This document shows positions 8,104-18,278 of a stretch of DNA of 64,000 nucleotides, piece after piece; the stretch's first letter is position 1; each line of letters opens with the position of its first letter. Source of the DNA: Formosa haliotis (GTDB lineage: Bacteria > Bacteroidota > Bacteroidia > Flavobacteriales > Flavobacteriaceae); the NCBI RefSeq assembly GCF_001685485.1, contig NZ_BDEL01000001.1:2911501-2975500 (forward strand), written 5' to 3'. The notes under the pieces were generated by a model that saw only the letters and a program-made list of their open reading frames with translations, was not told the origin of the DNA and did no database searches. Both the position numbers and the translations under genes were made by a program.

Positions 8104-9698
8104 TGGCGTTTAAAAAAAAATATTTACCCTTGGTTATCGGAGCTGCTGTAGCGGCCGGGATATTTATTGGGGGTAAATTAAATTTTTCAGATCGCTCAGA
8201 TAGATTGTTTACTTCTAATAGTAATAAAGAGAAATTAAATCGGCTTATAGATTATATTAATTACGAATATGTAGATAATGTAAATACCGATAGTATTGTA
8301 GATGTTACCGTAAACGGAATCCTAGAAAATTTAGATCCGCATTCTGTGTATATTCCTAAAGAAGATATGGAGCGTGTGGCCGAAAATATGAAAGGCGATT
8401 TTGTTGGTATCGGTATTCATTTTTACACCTATAAAGATACTGTTACGGTTATAAGAACTGTTGAAGATGGCCCTAGCGATAAGGTTGGTATTTTAGGAGG
8501 CGACCGTATTATTTATGCCAATGGCGATTCTTTATTTGGAAAACATCTTGTAGATGGCGATATCGTACACAGACTAAAAGGCCCGGTAGACTCGAAAGTA
8601 CAGTTAAAAGTGTTTAGAAAAGACACGAATGAAATTTTAGATTTTGAAGTGGCTCGCGATCTCATTCCTATTAAAAGTGTAGATGCTAGCTATATGCTTA
8701 CCAATACCCTGGGTTACATAAAAGTGAACCGTTTTGCAGAATCGACCTTTAAAGAGTTTAAAAAAGCACTATTAGATTTAAAGGCGCAAGGTGCCAAAGA
8801 AATGACCATAGATTTGCGAGACAATCCTGGTGGTTTTTTAAGCGTTGCAGAGCAGATTGTTGACGAATTTTTAGAAGATGAAAAACTGATACTATTCACT
8901 AAAAATAAAAGTGGAAATATCGATAAAGACTATGCGACGGCAAAAGGCGATTTCGAGCAAGGTGAAGTTTATGTGTTAATAAACGAGAATTCGGCATCGG
9001 CCAGCGAAATTGTGGCAGGGGCTTTACAAGATAACGACAAAGGAACCATAGTGGGGCGACGGTCTTACGGAAAAGGTTTAGTGCAACGAGAAATGGAGTT
9101 AGGCGATGGTAGTGCTGTGCGTTTAACGGTGTCTCGCTATTACACGCCTACAGGGCGCTCAATTCAGCGATCTTATAGTCATGGAAATAAAGATTATTAC
9201 GACGAATATTTTGAGCGTTTAGAAAGTGGTGAACTAATAGACCCTACAAAAATTAAAGTTTCCGACTCTTTAAAATTCACAACACCAAAAGGTAAAATTG
9301 TATATGGTGGCGGCGGAATTATTCCTGATGTTTTCGTACCGCTAGATACCAATATGCAAAACGAAACCTTATTGTTTTTGGAGCAACGCGGATTTATAAG
9401 TTATTTTATTTTCGAAGAGCTAGAAAAAGACAGGCATATGTTTGATGGCTATACCCGTCGTAATTTTATAGATGATTTTATTGTGAGCGACGACTTAGTG
9501 ATTAAGTTTCAAGATTATTTAAATATGCGTACCGCTTCAAATATTACGTTTGTAGCTTTTCATGAAGAGGTTAAACAATATTTAAAAGCAACTATAGCCG
9601 ATCAATTATTTGGAAAAGGCGCCTATACAGAAGTCTTTAATGCCAACGACGATATGATTAATGAAGTTCTTAAATTAAGTGAACAACATCAAGACTAG
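8103..9698 (+). CDS. S41 family C-terminal processing peptidase
   Basis: The 531-residue protein has an N-terminal membrane anchor (about residues 6-22), a linker, a PDZ domain around residues 95-185 (VGIGIHFYTYKDTVTVIRTVEDGPS) and a tail-specific protease domain. The Ser-Lys dyad fits S299 (middle Ser of SASASE) and K324 (SYGKGLVQ). It should cleave periplasmic proteins at their C termini. A further 150-200 residues follow the protease core, as in flavobacterial homologues. It is translated from an ATG overlapping the deaminase stop. Confidence 0.92.
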   Translation: MAFKKKYLPLVIGAAVAAGIFIGGKLNFSDRSDRLFTSNSNKEKLNRLIDYINYEYVDNVNTDSIVDVTVNGILENLDPHSVYIPKEDMERVAENMKGDFVGIGIHFYTYKDTVTVIRTVEDGPSDKVGILGGDRIIYANGDSLFGKHLVDGDIVHRLKGPVDSKVQLKVFRKDTNEILDFEVARDLIPIKSVDASYMLTNTLGYIKVNRFAESTFKEFKKALLDLKAQGAKEMTIDLRDNPGGFLSVAEQIVDEFLEDEKLILFTKNKSGNIDKDYATAKGDFEQGEVYVLINENSASASEIVAGALQDNDKGTIVGRRSYGKGLVQREMELGDGSAVRLTVSRYYTPTGRSIQRSYSHGNKDYYDEYFERLESGELIDPTKIKVSDSLKFTTPKGKIVYGGGGIIPDVFVPLDTNMQNETLLFLEQRGFISYFIFEELEKDRHMFDGYTRRNFIDDFIVSDDLVIKFQDYLNMRTASNITFVAFHEEVKQYLKATIADQLFGKGAYTEVFNANDDMINEVLKLSEQHQD

Positions 9699-9724
9699 TT
9701 AGCATTTTCCTGTTAAAACAGAAT

Positions 9725-9928
9725 TTACTTCTTGTTTTTAAATTTTTCTTCTATCCGTTTAGATGTATTCAAAATAAGTAATAATACAATCGCGCATAAA
9801 AGTGCCATTATAGTAATTAACGTTACAATGCTTTCATCTCCAAAAGGCGCATCAAAATTAATTTGAGAGGCGTTAAAAACAATAAGTGCAATGGCTATAA
9901 CCCCGAGTATAATTGAGAATATTTTCAT
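9725..9928 (-). CDS. Small two-helix membrane protein
   Basis: The 67-residue protein has hydrophobic segments at about residues 2-18 and 33-53 and a Lys/Glu-rich cytoplasmic-type tail (RIEEKFKNKK). The frame can be extended 11 residues upstream, but that start lies inside the marC gene, whereas the ATG at 9928 sits one base after the marC stop; the shorter form is therefore chosen. The function is unknown. Tight coupling to marC suggests joint expression. Confidence 0.65.
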   Translation of the reverse strand: MKIFSIILGVIAIALIVFNASQINFDAPFGDESIVTLITIMALLCAIVLLLILNTSKRIEEKFKNKK

Positions 9929-9929
9929 A

Positions 9930-10511
9930 TTAAATAAATAAGGCTTTAATGTTGTGTGCAAATAATTTTACTGCAATGGCTAGTAATATAACGCCAAAAA
10001 CTTTACGAATTATATTAATTCCGTTTTGTCCTATTAAACGTTCTATTGTAGACGATGTTTTAAGGACTACATAGATTAAAATTACGTTTAATAATACGGC
10101 TACAATAATATTTTCAGTTCTAAATTCTGCTCGTAACGATAATAGGGTGGTTAAACTTCCAGGGCCAGCAATTAGCGGAAACGCTAAAGGGAACACTGTT
10201 GCGGTAACCGCAGATTGTTCTTCTTGTTTGTATAACGTAATACCTAAAATCATTTCTAAGGCAATAAAAAACAGGATAAAAGAACCTGCAACGGCAAAAG
10301 AATTTACGTCTATCCCAATTAAATTTAAGATACTTTTTCCTAAAAATAAAAATACAATTAAAATAGCTCCGGCTATAACGGACGCTTTTTCGCTCTGAAT
10401 TTGTCCCATTTTTTTTCGCAAATCGATTACGATAGGGATGTTTCCAATAATATCTATTACAGCAAATAGAATCATAAAGGCTGTAAATATTTCTTTAAAA
10501 TTGAACTGCAT
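9930..10511 (-). CDS. MarC family membrane protein
   Basis: The 193-residue protein has six predicted membrane helices and matches the MarC (UPF0056) family. Hallmarks are AFMILFAVIDIIGNIPI near the N terminus, a central SFAVAGSFILFFIALEMILG, and FPLAFPLIAGPGSLTTLL. The family's biochemical role is unsettled despite the multiple-antibiotic-resistance name. An upstream ATG would add nine residues (MRKILATKA); MQFNFKEIF is the usual family opening, so 10511 is used. The small membrane protein gene follows at once. Confidence 0.88.
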   Translation of the reverse strand: MQFNFKEIFTAFMILFAVIDIIGNIPIVIDLRKKMGQIQSEKASVIAGAILIVFLFLGKSILNLIGIDVNSFAVAGSFILFFIALEMILGITLYKQEEQSAVTATVFPLAFPLIAGPGSLTTLLSLRAEFRTENIIVAVLLNVILIYVVLKTSSTIERLIGQNGINIIRKVFGVILLAIAVKLFAHNIKALFI

Positions 10512-10589
10512 TGCTTTTGTGGCTAAAATTTTGCGCAAAAGTAGTGGATTATAACAGACTATCTATAATAATTAAATAGAAAGTTTACC

Positions 10590-10597
10590 TATTTTTG
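10590..10597 (+). promoter_or_regulatory. -7 box abutting the DUF3109 start codon
   Basis: TATTTTTG matches TAnnTTTG and ends only four bases before the ATG at 10602. No TTG is seen at the expected -33 distance. If used, the transcript would be leaderless or nearly so. Confidence 0.45.
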
Positions 10598-10601
10598 CAT
10601 C

Positions 10602-11168
10602 ATGTTTCAATTAGGAAAAACCATAGTTTCAGAAGATATTATAGAGAAAGATTTTCTTTGTAATCTATCGGCGTGTAAAGGTGCATGTTGTATTGATGGC
10701 GACGCCGGAGCGCCTTTAGATAAGGAAGAAATAAAAATATTAGAGGATATTTACCCGAAAGTAAAACCGTTTTTAAGACAAAAAGGGATAGACGCTATCG
10801 AGGCTCAAGGTACTTATGTAACTACAGATTTTGGAGATTTAGAAACCCCGCTTATTGATGGAGCAGACTGTGCTTATGTTATTTTTGATAAAAAAGGCAC
10901 GGCACTTTGCGCTATCGAGGAAGCTTATAATCAGGGTGAAATAAGCTGGAAAAAACCAGTGTCATGCCACTTATATCCGATTCGAGTGAAAGATTTTACC
11001 GAGTTTTCGGCGGTAAATTATGACCGTTGGGACATTTGCGACGATGCATGTACTTTGGGTAAAGAGCTACAAGTGCCCATTTACAAATTTGTAAAAGAAG
11101 CTTTAATTAGAAAATTTGGCGAAGACTGGTATATGGAGTTAGAGAAAGTGGCCGAATCTTATAAGTAA
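10602..11168 (+). CDS. DUF3109 family cysteine-rich protein
   Basis: The 188-residue cytoplasmic protein matches DUF3109, conserved in Bacteroidota. It has a cysteine-rich N terminus (CNLSACKGACC), a further Cys at DGADCAYVIF, another in ALCAIEEAY, then SCHLYPIRV and WDICDDAC. This spacing resembles zinc- or iron-sulfur-binding YkgJ-like proteins and suggests a metal cluster; the function is not known. It converges with the histidine kinase gene, whose stop lies one base away, so no room exists for a separate terminator between them. Confidence 0.85.
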   Translation: MFQLGKTIVSEDIIEKDFLCNLSACKGACCIDGDAGAPLDKEEIKILEDIYPKVKPFLRQKGIDAIEAQGTYVTTDFGDLETPLIDGADCAYVIFDKKGTALCAIEEAYNQGEISWKKPVSCHLYPIRVKDFTEFSAVNYDRWDICDDACTLGKELQVPIYKFVKEALIRKFGEDWYMELEKVAESYK

Positions 11169-11169
11169 A

Positions 11170-13158
11170 TTAAGCGTCTTTATAGTTAGGTATCGGGATT
11201 TGTAATATAATTCGTGTTCCTTTTGGTCGGTTTTTGTCGTTGTATAAATCTTCAATATTAAATTTATAATCGTTAGGAAAACGTTTAGAGAAATTGGCTA
11301 AACGTGCCTTTGTAATAGCGATACCCACAGATTTTCGTTTTAAAACTTTTAGGCTGTTTATTTTTTCCGATTCAACACGGCCAATACCATTATCTTCAAT
11401 GCTTATTGTTATATAATTTGGCGTGTCTTTATAAACGTGTAGGTTTATGCGTTTATCATGTTTTTTAGACGATAAACCATGCCAGAGTGCGTTCTCTAAA
11501 AAAGGTTGCAGGATAAGAGACGGTACCTTTAAATTGGCAGTATTTATACCTTCATCTACCTGAACATTAAATTGAATTTCGTTCTGGAATCTAATATTTT
11601 CAATATTAATATACAGTTGCATAGTGTCTAATTCTTCTTCTAAAGTCATTTCTTTTTCGGTAGAAGCAATTAGAATTTTACGGATTAATTTTGAAAATTT
11701 ATTTAGGTAATAAACGGCTTTTTCTTTGTCGTTATTAATAATATAAAGTTTGATAGAGTTTAACGAATTGAAGATGAAATGCGGATTCATCTGATTTCGT
11801 AACATGTCTTGCTCTAGCGTAATAATTTGTTTTTCTTGTTTTACTTGACGGTGTCTAATAATAATAACAATCATGGTGGTAAACAACGAAATTAAAATCG
11901 CCGTATACCAGAATAATTTTTTGTTACGCTCTAATTTGTGTTTAACAGCTTCGTTTTCGTCGGCAAGTTTTTGTATTTGATTGTTTTTAGTTTCGTGTTC
12001 GTATTCTATAATTAAATCGTTAACATAGTTTAAATTGCGATCGTTAGTAATGCTTTCTTCAATGGTTTTACTTTCTTTAAAACTGTTTAAAGCCTCCTTG
12101 TATTTTTCTTGCTTGGTTTGTAAATCTGATAAGTGATTCAGGCCTTCGGCAGTAAATGTTTTAAGCTCATAGGCTTTAGAAATTTGTAAACCTGTCTTTA
12201 GGTTTTTTTCGGCTTCTGCGTCTTGGTTTAGTTTTTCGTTAGTCCATCCTAAATTAATATAGGTTTGTGCCAAATAATATTGGTCGCCCAAATCCATAGC
12301 CTTGTCTAGAGATTTGTGCAAAATGGCTAGAGCTTCGTTAAAGCGTTCTTGTTTTATGTAAACTTGTGCAATAGAGTTGTAGCAGATAACGCGCCCAATG
12401 TCTGAGTCCATTTCTTCGTTATACCCTAGCGATGTTTGGTAGTTTTCTAGTGCTTTGTCTAAATCGCCTTTGGCTTCGTGAGCATACCCAATGTTTTGAT
12501 GGTTTATAGCAAGTCCTAAAATATTGTTTTCTTTCTTTTCAATAATAATAGAGCGCTCGAATTGTTTTAGAGCAAGATCGTTTTGTTTTAACGCCAGATA
12601 AATATTTCCCATGCTATTTCTAGACACGGCGATACTGTGCTCTAGTTCTGGGTCTGGGTTTGTTTTGTAGGCTTTGGTAGCTAAATCGTAAGCCTCTTTA
12701 TGGTAGTCTAATGCCGGTTTTACTAAATCCATACGGCGATAAACCACCCCCATTAAATTTAGAGAAATAACATGTAAAGCGTCGTTTTTACCATCTATTG
12801 CCGCATATATAGCTTCTTTGTGGGCTTCTATCGCGCGTTCGTAAAGCGACATGTTTCTATAAATTCTTCCAAGCGCGTTTAAAGCGTAACTTCTACCTTC
12901 AGAATAATTATTGATGGTCGATTGCTTTTCTAAATATTTCATCTTTAGGCTATCGCCTTTGGCCGACCGAAATAGGTTTTCTAAAGTTCTATAATCTTTT
13001 GTTTTTTCTTTTAATGTGGTTTTTACATTGCTAATAAACAGCGTGTCTAGGGCCTGATTTTGACCAATAGAGCTATTGAAAACTAAAAAGAAGAGGAATG
13101 TACAGTACAGACTGCTTCTTAGGTTAAAGTTAAATATATTTAAAAAAGATGTTGGCAT
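11170..13158 (-). CDS. TPR-containing sensor histidine kinase (LytS/YehU type)
   Basis: The 662-residue protein has a signal-like N terminus, then tetratricopeptide repeats over about residues 60-390 (runs such as ALNALGRIYRNMSLYERAIEAHKEA). One transmembrane helix near 418-440 follows a short coiled region. The C-terminal His_kinase domain has the phosphoacceptor H460 in NQMNPHFIFNSLNS, and a HATPase region with SLILQPFLENALWHG and DNGIGR. It likely senses an envelope state through the periplasmic repeats and phosphorylates the regulator encoded one base upstream. This pairing is common in flavobacteria, but the signal is unknown. Confidence 0.92.
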   Translation of the reverse strand: MPTSFLNIFNFNLRSSLYCTFLFFLVFNSSIGQNQALDTLFISNVKTTLKEKTKDYRTLENLFRSAKGDSLKMKYLEKQSTINNYSEGRSYALNALGRIYRNMSLYERAIEAHKEAIYAAIDGKNDALHVISLNLMGVVYRRMDLVKPALDYHKEAYDLATKAYKTNPDPELEHSIAVSRNSMGNIYLALKQNDLALKQFERSIIIEKKENNILGLAINHQNIGYAHEAKGDLDKALENYQTSLGYNEEMDSDIGRVICYNSIAQVYIKQERFNEALAILHKSLDKAMDLGDQYYLAQTYINLGWTNEKLNQDAEAEKNLKTGLQISKAYELKTFTAEGLNHLSDLQTKQEKYKEALNSFKESKTIEESITNDRNLNYVNDLIIEYEHETKNNQIQKLADENEAVKHKLERNKKLFWYTAILISLFTTMIVIIIRHRQVKQEKQIITLEQDMLRNQMNPHFIFNSLNSIKLYIINNDKEKAVYYLNKFSKLIRKILIASTEKEMTLEEELDTMQLYINIENIRFQNEIQFNVQVDEGINTANLKVPSLILQPFLENALWHGLSSKKHDKRINLHVYKDTPNYITISIEDNGIGRVESEKINSLKVLKRKSVGIAITKARLANFSKRFPNDYKFNIEDLYNDKNRPKGTRIILQIPIPNYKDA

Positions 13159-13159
13159 G

Positions 13160-13894
13160 TTATAGTTTCTCTAAGAAATCAGATTTACGTTGTCGTGCAA
13201 CAGGAATCTTATGGTTGGATTGCATAACAACATAGCCATCATTTTTAATGTATTCTTTTATTTTATTCAGGTTAACAATATATGAGTTGTGTATTCTGAA
13301 GAAAAAATGTTCAGGTAAAATGGTGTTTACGTCTTTCAATTTTTTGGTGATGACAATTTTTTGATTTTCATTTAAATAGATTGTGCTGTAATTTCCATCC
13401 GACTCGACAAACAAAATATCATCGGCATCTACAAAAATTAATTTGCCATCGGTATTTATGGTAATACGTTGCGAATTAAATTTTTCGTTAAACTCTGTTA
13501 TGACGTTTTCAATCTGAATCGACTTGGTAAATTTAGAGTTAAATTTTTTAACTTTATATAAGGTCTCTTTTAAATCGTCTGAATCTATTGGTTTTAATAA
13601 ATAATCTATAGCCTCTTGTTTTAGCGCTTTAATACCGTACTCGTTATAAGCTGTGGTTATAACTACAGCGAAATCTCTGTTTTTTAGTTTGTCCAGAAAC
13701 TGAAAACCATCCATAGTTGGCATTTGTATATCTAAAAATAAGCAGTCGGGTGGTGTGCTATTTAGGTAAAAAATAGCATCTTCTGGAGTGGTAAACGTTT
13801 TAATAACTTCAATTTGGTCGCTAAAGTTGCTTAACTCCCAAGTGAGGCTTTGTATGGCTTTTGGTTCATCATCAACTATAACGGCTTTTATCAT
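13160..13894 (-). CDS. LytTR family response regulator
   Basis: The 244-residue regulator has an N-terminal receiver domain with acidic pocket DDE (9-11 in VIVDDEPK), phosphoacceptor D55 (LFLDIQMP), the T/S switch region VVITTAY and the Lys of YLLKPID. A linker precedes the C-terminal LytTR DNA-binding domain (about 140-244), with RIHNSYIVNLNKIKEY typical of the family. It is first in a two-gene operon with the TPR kinase. LytTR proteins bind pairs of short direct repeats; no obvious autoregulatory site was found in the 600-bp upstream region. Confidence 0.92.
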   Translation of the reverse strand: MIKAVIVDDEPKAIQSLTWELSNFSDQIEVIKTFTTPEDAIFYLNSTPPDCLFLDIQMPTMDGFQFLDKLKNRDFAVVITTAYNEYGIKALKQEAIDYLLKPIDSDDLKETLYKVKKFNSKFTKSIQIENVITEFNEKFNSQRITINTDGKLIFVDADDILFVESDGNYSTIYLNENQKIVITKKLKDVNTILPEHFFFRIHNSYIVNLNKIKEYIKNDGYVVMQSNHKIPVARQRKSDFLEKL

Positions 13895-14171
13895 AATGGT
13901 ATAAATCTTAGCATAAATATAAAGGATTAATATAATTACTTAAACGTAATTTCTATTAATTTATTTTTTGAGCAATATCATCGCTAAATACACATAATTT
14001 TATACCAACCATACAAAAACGAGTCGATGGTTTCTAGTAATTGTTGATATTTGGTTTATGTTTTCATTTTAAATTAGGAAGTCAAGGTATCGTGATTTTT
14101 ATGGGGTAATCTTAAAAGCTGATTTAATAATGTATAAAAATTTAAAATAAGAATAAAAATATAGAATTTTT
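13895..14171. other. Intergenic region upstream of the LytTR regulator
   Basis: This AT-rich stretch has no open frame worth reporting. It should hold the minus-strand promoter of the regulator and any plus-strand promoter for the hairpin-ended element that follows, but no convincing consensus boxes were found. Confidence 0.4.
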
Positions 14172-14229
14172 TTTTAGTTAGTTTAGTTAATTATTGGGGG
14201 AGAAGAGAGCTTATAACAGCTCTCTTTTT
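14172..14229 (+). ncRNA. Hairpin-ended element upstream of nrdB: small RNA end or attenuator
   Basis: A perfect 8-bp stem (AGAGAGCT at 14204-14211 with AGCTCTCT at 14218-14225, loop of six) is followed by a T-run, the form of a plus-strand intrinsic terminator. No plus-strand gene precedes it for 3 kb. GGGAGAA at 14198-14204 follows an A/T-rich TTAGTTAATTATT stretch, an arrangement similar to the three units at 63258-63673. It may end a small RNA or attenuate nrdB transcription. Confidence 0.5.
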
Positions 14230-14391
14230 GTTTGTGTTAAGTTTAGGTTTTTTGTGCTCTTTTATAGTGAGGTAAAGGGTTTTAGCGTAATTTTTTTTGA
14301 AACTTTTTAAGTAGGTGTATTTTGTAAACTTCTGAAATACAGTGTTATAAAATATTTTTATGAAAACTTATGAGTTTTGTTGTTGAAAAGT

Positions 14392-14414
14392 GTTGTTAAA
14401 AACTTGTTAACAAC
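14392..14414 (+). promoter_or_regulatory. Inverted repeat upstream of the nrdB promoter
   Basis: GTTGTTAA at 14392-14399 and TTAACAAC at 14407-14414 form a perfect 8-bp inverted repeat with a 7-bp spacer. It ends 10 bp before the -33 TTG of the nrdB promoter, a position suited to a regulator. It is not a recognisable NrdR box. Confidence 0.45.
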
Positions 14415-14424
14415 GTTTATCCAA

Positions 14425-14452
14425 TTGCCTTTCTTTTTAGATGTTAATTTTG
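14425..14452 (+). promoter_or_regulatory. Promoter of nrdB
   Basis: TTG at 14425-14427, a 17-bp spacer and TAATTTTG at 14445-14452 match the Bacteroidota consensus exactly. The ATG is about 64 bp downstream. Confidence 0.65.
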
Positions 14453-14516
14453 AATATTTGTTACTCACTGAAAGTAATACTTTTTATCAACCCATAAAAC
14501 TTAAAAAACTAAAATA

Positions 14517-15497
14517 ATGTCTCAAGCGATAGAACCTATTCTGCAAGAAAACAAAGATCGATTTGTAATTTTCCCCATTCAGCACCACGATATTTGGGAA
14601 TGGTATAAAAAATCTGAAGCCAGTTTCTGGACGGCCGAAGAAATTGATTTGCATCAAGATCTTTCTGATTGGAAAGATAAATTAAACGACGACGAGCGTT
14701 ATTTTATAAAACACATTTTGGCTTTTTTCGCGGCGAGCGATGGTATTGTAAACGAAAATTTAGCTGAAAACTTCGTGAGCGAAGTGCAATACAGCGAAGC
14801 CAAATTCTTCTATGGGTTTCAAATAATGATGGAGAATATTCATAGCGAAACCTATTCTTTACTTATAGATACTTATGTAAAAGATGAAAAAGAAAAAAAT
14901 ATGCTGTTTAATGCTATTGAAACTTTTCCGGCTATTAAGAAAAAAGCAGATTGGGCACTTAAATGGATAGAGTCTCCTAGTTTTGCAGAACGATTAATAG
15001 CCTTTGCTGCAGTAGAAGGTATTTTCTTTTCGGGGGCATTTTGTTCTTTGTTTTGGCTTAAAAAACGAGGCATTATGCCAGGATTAACATTCTCTAACGA
15101 GTTAATCTCGAGAGACGAAGGCGTGCATTGCGATTTTGCTGTGCATTTACATAATCATCATTTAATTAATAAAGTGCCAAAAGCTAGAATTACAGAAATT
15201 TTAGTTGATGCCTTAAATATTGAACGCGAATTTATTACGGAGTCGCTTCCTGCAAGTTTAATTGGGATGAATGCTACTTTAATGACACAGTATTTAGAAT
15301 TCGTAACCGATAGATTACTAAGCGAGTTAGATTGCGAGAAAGTGTATAATACTTCAAACCCATTCGATTTTATGGATATGATTTCTTTGCAAGGAAAAAC
15401 CAATTTCTTCGAAAAACGAGTGTCAGAATACCAAAAGGCAGGGGTTTTAAATAAGGAGGAAGAGGAAGATAAATTTAATTTCGATGCCGATTTTTAA
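14517..15497 (+). CDS. nrdB: Ribonucleoside-diphosphate reductase, beta subunit (class Ia)
   Basis: The 326-residue subunit carries the di-iron tyrosyl radical centre that starts reduction of ribonucleotides to deoxyribonucleotides. By alignment to mouse R2 the metal ligands are D44 (WTAEEID), E106 and H109 (MENIHSE), E167 (AVEGIFF), and E201 and H204 (RDEGVHC). The radical tyrosine is Y113. The overall sequence is of the eukaryote-like type ([15 protein letters not shown]). It precedes nrdA by 159 bp, and both are probably expressed together. Its leader region contains a promoter, an inverted repeat and an upstream hairpin. Confidence 0.96.
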   Translation: MSQAIEPILQENKDRFVIFPIQHHDIWEWYKKSEASFWTAEEIDLHQDLSDWKDKLNDDERYFIKHILAFFAASDGIVNENLAENFVSEVQYSEAKFFYGFQIMMENIHSETYSLLIDTYVKDEKEKNMLFNAIETFPAIKKKADWALKWIESPSFAERLIAFAAVEGIFFSGAFCSLFWLKKRGIMPGLTFSNELISRDEGVHCDFAVHLHNHHLINKVPKARITEILVDALNIEREFITESLPASLIGMNATLMTQYLEFVTDRLLSELDCEKVYNTSNPFDFMDMISLQGKTNFFEKRVSEYQKAGVLNKEEEEDKFNFDADF

Positions 15498-15656
15498 CCC
15501 TATTTATCACATTTCAATTTTAAAATTATCAATTCATTTTAAAGGTTTCTATTTTAGATAGGCCTTATTTGAGTTGCAAGAATAAAAAACCAAAATAACT
15601 AACCGGTTTCCAATATTTGGTGTGTTGGAATCAAAACTAAAAACGTGTAAAAAACT

Positions 15657-18134
15657 ATGTATGTAATTAAAAGAGACGGAAAACGAGAACTTATCATGTT
15701 CGACAAGATTACCGCGAGAGTAAGAAAATTATGCTACGGTTTAAATGAACTAGTAGATCCTGTAAAGGTTGCCATGCGTGTAATTGAAGGCTTGTATGAC
15801 GGTGTAACAACCAGTGAGTTGGATAATTTGGCGGCAGAAATTGCTGCAACTATGACTACTGCTCACCCTGATTATGCGCGTTTAGCAGCAAGAATTTCTG
15901 TGTCTAACTTACATAAAAACACAAAAAAGACGTTTAGCGATGTCATGCACGATTTGTATACCTATGTTAACCCAAGAACGGGTAAAGCAGCAGGGCTTTT
16001 GGCAGACGACGTTTACCAAGTGATTATGGATAATAAGGAACGTTTAGATTCTACAATTATTTATAACCGTGATTTTGGTTATGATTATTTCGGATTTAAA
16101 ACCTTAGAGCGTTCTTACCTTTTAAAATTAGATGGTAAAATTGCCGAACGTCCGCAACACATGTTAATGCGTGTCTCAATAGGGATACATTTAAACGATT
16201 TAGATGCAGCTATAGAAACTTACGAGCTGATGTCTAAAAAATATTTTACACACGCTACACCAACCTTGTTTAACGCAGGGACACCAAAGCCACAAATGTC
16301 GTCTTGTTTTTTATTAACTATGAAGGACGATAGTATCGATGGTATTTACGATACGTTAAAGCAAACTGCAAAAATATCGCAATCTGCTGGAGGTATCGGT
16401 TTAGCTATTCATAATGTCAGAGCCACAGGGAGTTATATTTCTGGAACAAATGGAACGTCTAACGGAATTGTGCCTATGCTACGTGTTTTTAACGATACGG
16501 CACGTTATGTAGATCAAGGAGGAGGAAAACGTAAAGGAAGTTTTGCCATGTATATTGAAACTTGGCATGCCGATATTATGGATTTCTTAGACTTAAAGAA
16601 AAATCATGGTAAAGAAGAAATGCGTGCTCGCGATTTATTTTATGCGATGTGGATTTCAGATTTATTTATGAAACGTGTGCAGGAAGATGGACCATGGACC
16701 TTAATGTGCCCGAACGAATGTCCAGGTCTAGACGAGGTACACAGCGACGCCTTCGAAGCGTTATATTTAAAATATGAAACAGAAGGTAAAGGTCGTAAAA
16801 CCATAAAAGCTCGCGAACTTTGGGAGAAAATATTAGAATCTCAAATAGAAACCGGAACGCCATACATGTTGTATAAAGATGCGGCAAACCGTAAATCTAA
16901 TCAGCAAAATTTAGGAACCATACGGTCGTCTAATTTATGTACAGAGATTTTAGAATATACTTCGCCAGACGAGGTTGCTGTTTGTAACTTAGCATCTATC
17001 GCGTTACCGATGTTTGTTAAAAACGGTGAATTCGATCATAAGGAATTATTCAAAATTACAAAGCGCGTAACCAAGAATTTAAATCGTGTTATCGACAGGA
17101 ATTATTATCCAGTAATAGAGGCCGAAAATTCAAATATGCGTCATAGACCTATTGGTTTAGGGGTGCAAGGTTTGGCAGATACTTTTATTAAGCTCCGTAT
17201 GCCGTTTACCAGCGATGAAGCTAAAAAATTAAATCAAGATATTTTTGAAACTTTGTATTTTGCTGCTGTAACGGCAAGTATGGAAGAAGCTAAAGCCGAT
17301 GGTCCATACCAGACTTACGAAGGGTCTCCAATAAGCAAAGGTGAATTCCAATATAATTTATGGGGATTAACAGAAACCGATTTAAGTGGACTTTGGGACT
17401 GGGATGCATTGCGTAAAAATGTGTTAAAACATGGCGTTCGTAATTCGCTTTTAGTGGCACCAATGCCAACAGCTTCTACGTCGCAAATTCTGGGTAACAA
17501 CGAATGTTTCGAGCCTTATACCTCTAACATTTATACGCGTCGTGTATTGTCGGGTGAATTTATTGTAGTTAACAAGCATCTATTAGAAGATTTAGTAGAA
17601 TTAGGACTTTGGAACGACGGCTTAAAACAAGATATTATGCGTGCTAATGGCTCAATTCAAAATATAGATAGTATTCCACAAGACATAAAAGAGCTGTATA
17701 AAACCGTTTGGGAATTAAGCATGAAAGATATTATAGATATGTCCCGCCAGCGTGGTTATTTTATAGATCAATCTCAGTCTTTAAATCTATTTTTAGAAGG
17801 TGCTACCATGGCCAAATTAACCTCTATGCACTTCTATGCATGGAAGAGTGGCTTAAAAACAGGAATGTATTATTTGCGAACTAAAAGTGCTGTAGATGCT
17901 ATTAAATTCACTTTAGACAAAGCTAAAAAACTAGAGCCTAATGCAGAGGTAGATGTTGAAACGCCAGTAGTGAATCATCAAAAGGAACAGGCGGTAAAAA
18001 CAGCGGTTAAGTTTGCTAAAGAAACCAATGAAAATGACATTAATGTAGAGCCTATGTCTCCAGAAGAGATGAAAGCGCTTATTGCACAAGCTAAAGCAGC
18101 AGAAGGCGACGACTGTTTAATGTGTGGATCTTAA
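15657..18134 (+). CDS. nrdA: Ribonucleoside-diphosphate reductase, alpha subunit (class Ia)
   Basis: The 825-residue catalytic subunit begins with an ATP-cone allosteric domain (about residues 1-90, [17 protein letters not shown]). The barrel core has the active-site Cys in MSSCFLL, the NLCTE motif with catalytic Asn, Cys and Glu, the partner Cys of AVCNLAS, and the double tyrosine region near the C terminus. The tail ends DDCLMCGS, the mobile CxxC pair reduced by thioredoxin. It works with NrdB. The ATP cone suggests dATP feedback control. A strong terminator follows. Confidence 0.96.
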   Translation: MYVIKRDGKRELIMFDKITARVRKLCYGLNELVDPVKVAMRVIEGLYDGVTTSELDNLAAEIAATMTTAHPDYARLAARISVSNLHKNTKKTFSDVMHDLYTYVNPRTGKAAGLLADDVYQVIMDNKERLDSTIIYNRDFGYDYFGFKTLERSYLLKLDGKIAERPQHMLMRVSIGIHLNDLDAAIETYELMSKKYFTHATPTLFNAGTPKPQMSSCFLLTMKDDSIDGIYDTLKQTAKISQSAGGIGLAIHNVRATGSYISGTNGTSNGIVPMLRVFNDTARYVDQGGGKRKGSFAMYIETWHADIMDFLDLKKNHGKEEMRARDLFYAMWISDLFMKRVQEDGPWTLMCPNECPGLDEVHSDAFEALYLKYETEGKGRKTIKARELWEKILESQIETGTPYMLYKDAANRKSNQQNLGTIRSSNLCTEILEYTSPDEVAVCNLASIALPMFVKNGEFDHKELFKITKRVTKNLNRVIDRNYYPVIEAENSNMRHRPIGLGVQGLADTFIKLRMPFTSDEAKKLNQDIFETLYFAAVTASMEEAKADGPYQTYEGSPISKGEFQYNLWGLTETDLSGLWDWDALRKNVLKHGVRNSLLVAPMPTASTSQILGNNECFEPYTSNIYTRRVLSGEFIVVNKHLLEDLVELGLWNDGLKQDIMRANGSIQNIDSIPQDIKELYKTVWELSMKDIIDMSRQRGYFIDQSQSLNLFLEGATMAKLTSMHFYAWKSGLKTGMYYLRTKSAVDAIKFTLDKAKKLEPNAEVDVETPVVNHQKEQAVKTAVKFAKETNENDINVEPMSPEEMKALIAQAKAAEGDDCLMCGS

Positions 18135-18168
18135 AAAAAAACAGACCATTAAATAATTTCAATTTTAG

Positions 18169-18197
18169 AGCGAGGCTCATTATAGGCCTCGTTTTTT
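18169..18197 (+). terminator. Intrinsic terminator after nrdA
   Basis: CGAGGC at 18169-18174 pairs with GCCTCG at 18184-18189, followed by a run of eight T. It ends the nrdB-nrdA transcript. Confidence 0.8.
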
Positions 18198-18278
18198 TAT
18201 ATATTATTGGGTCTAATTATATTTAAATAGTGCATATTATAGTTGAAGTTAGTACTTTTACTTTAAAGGCATTCACTA

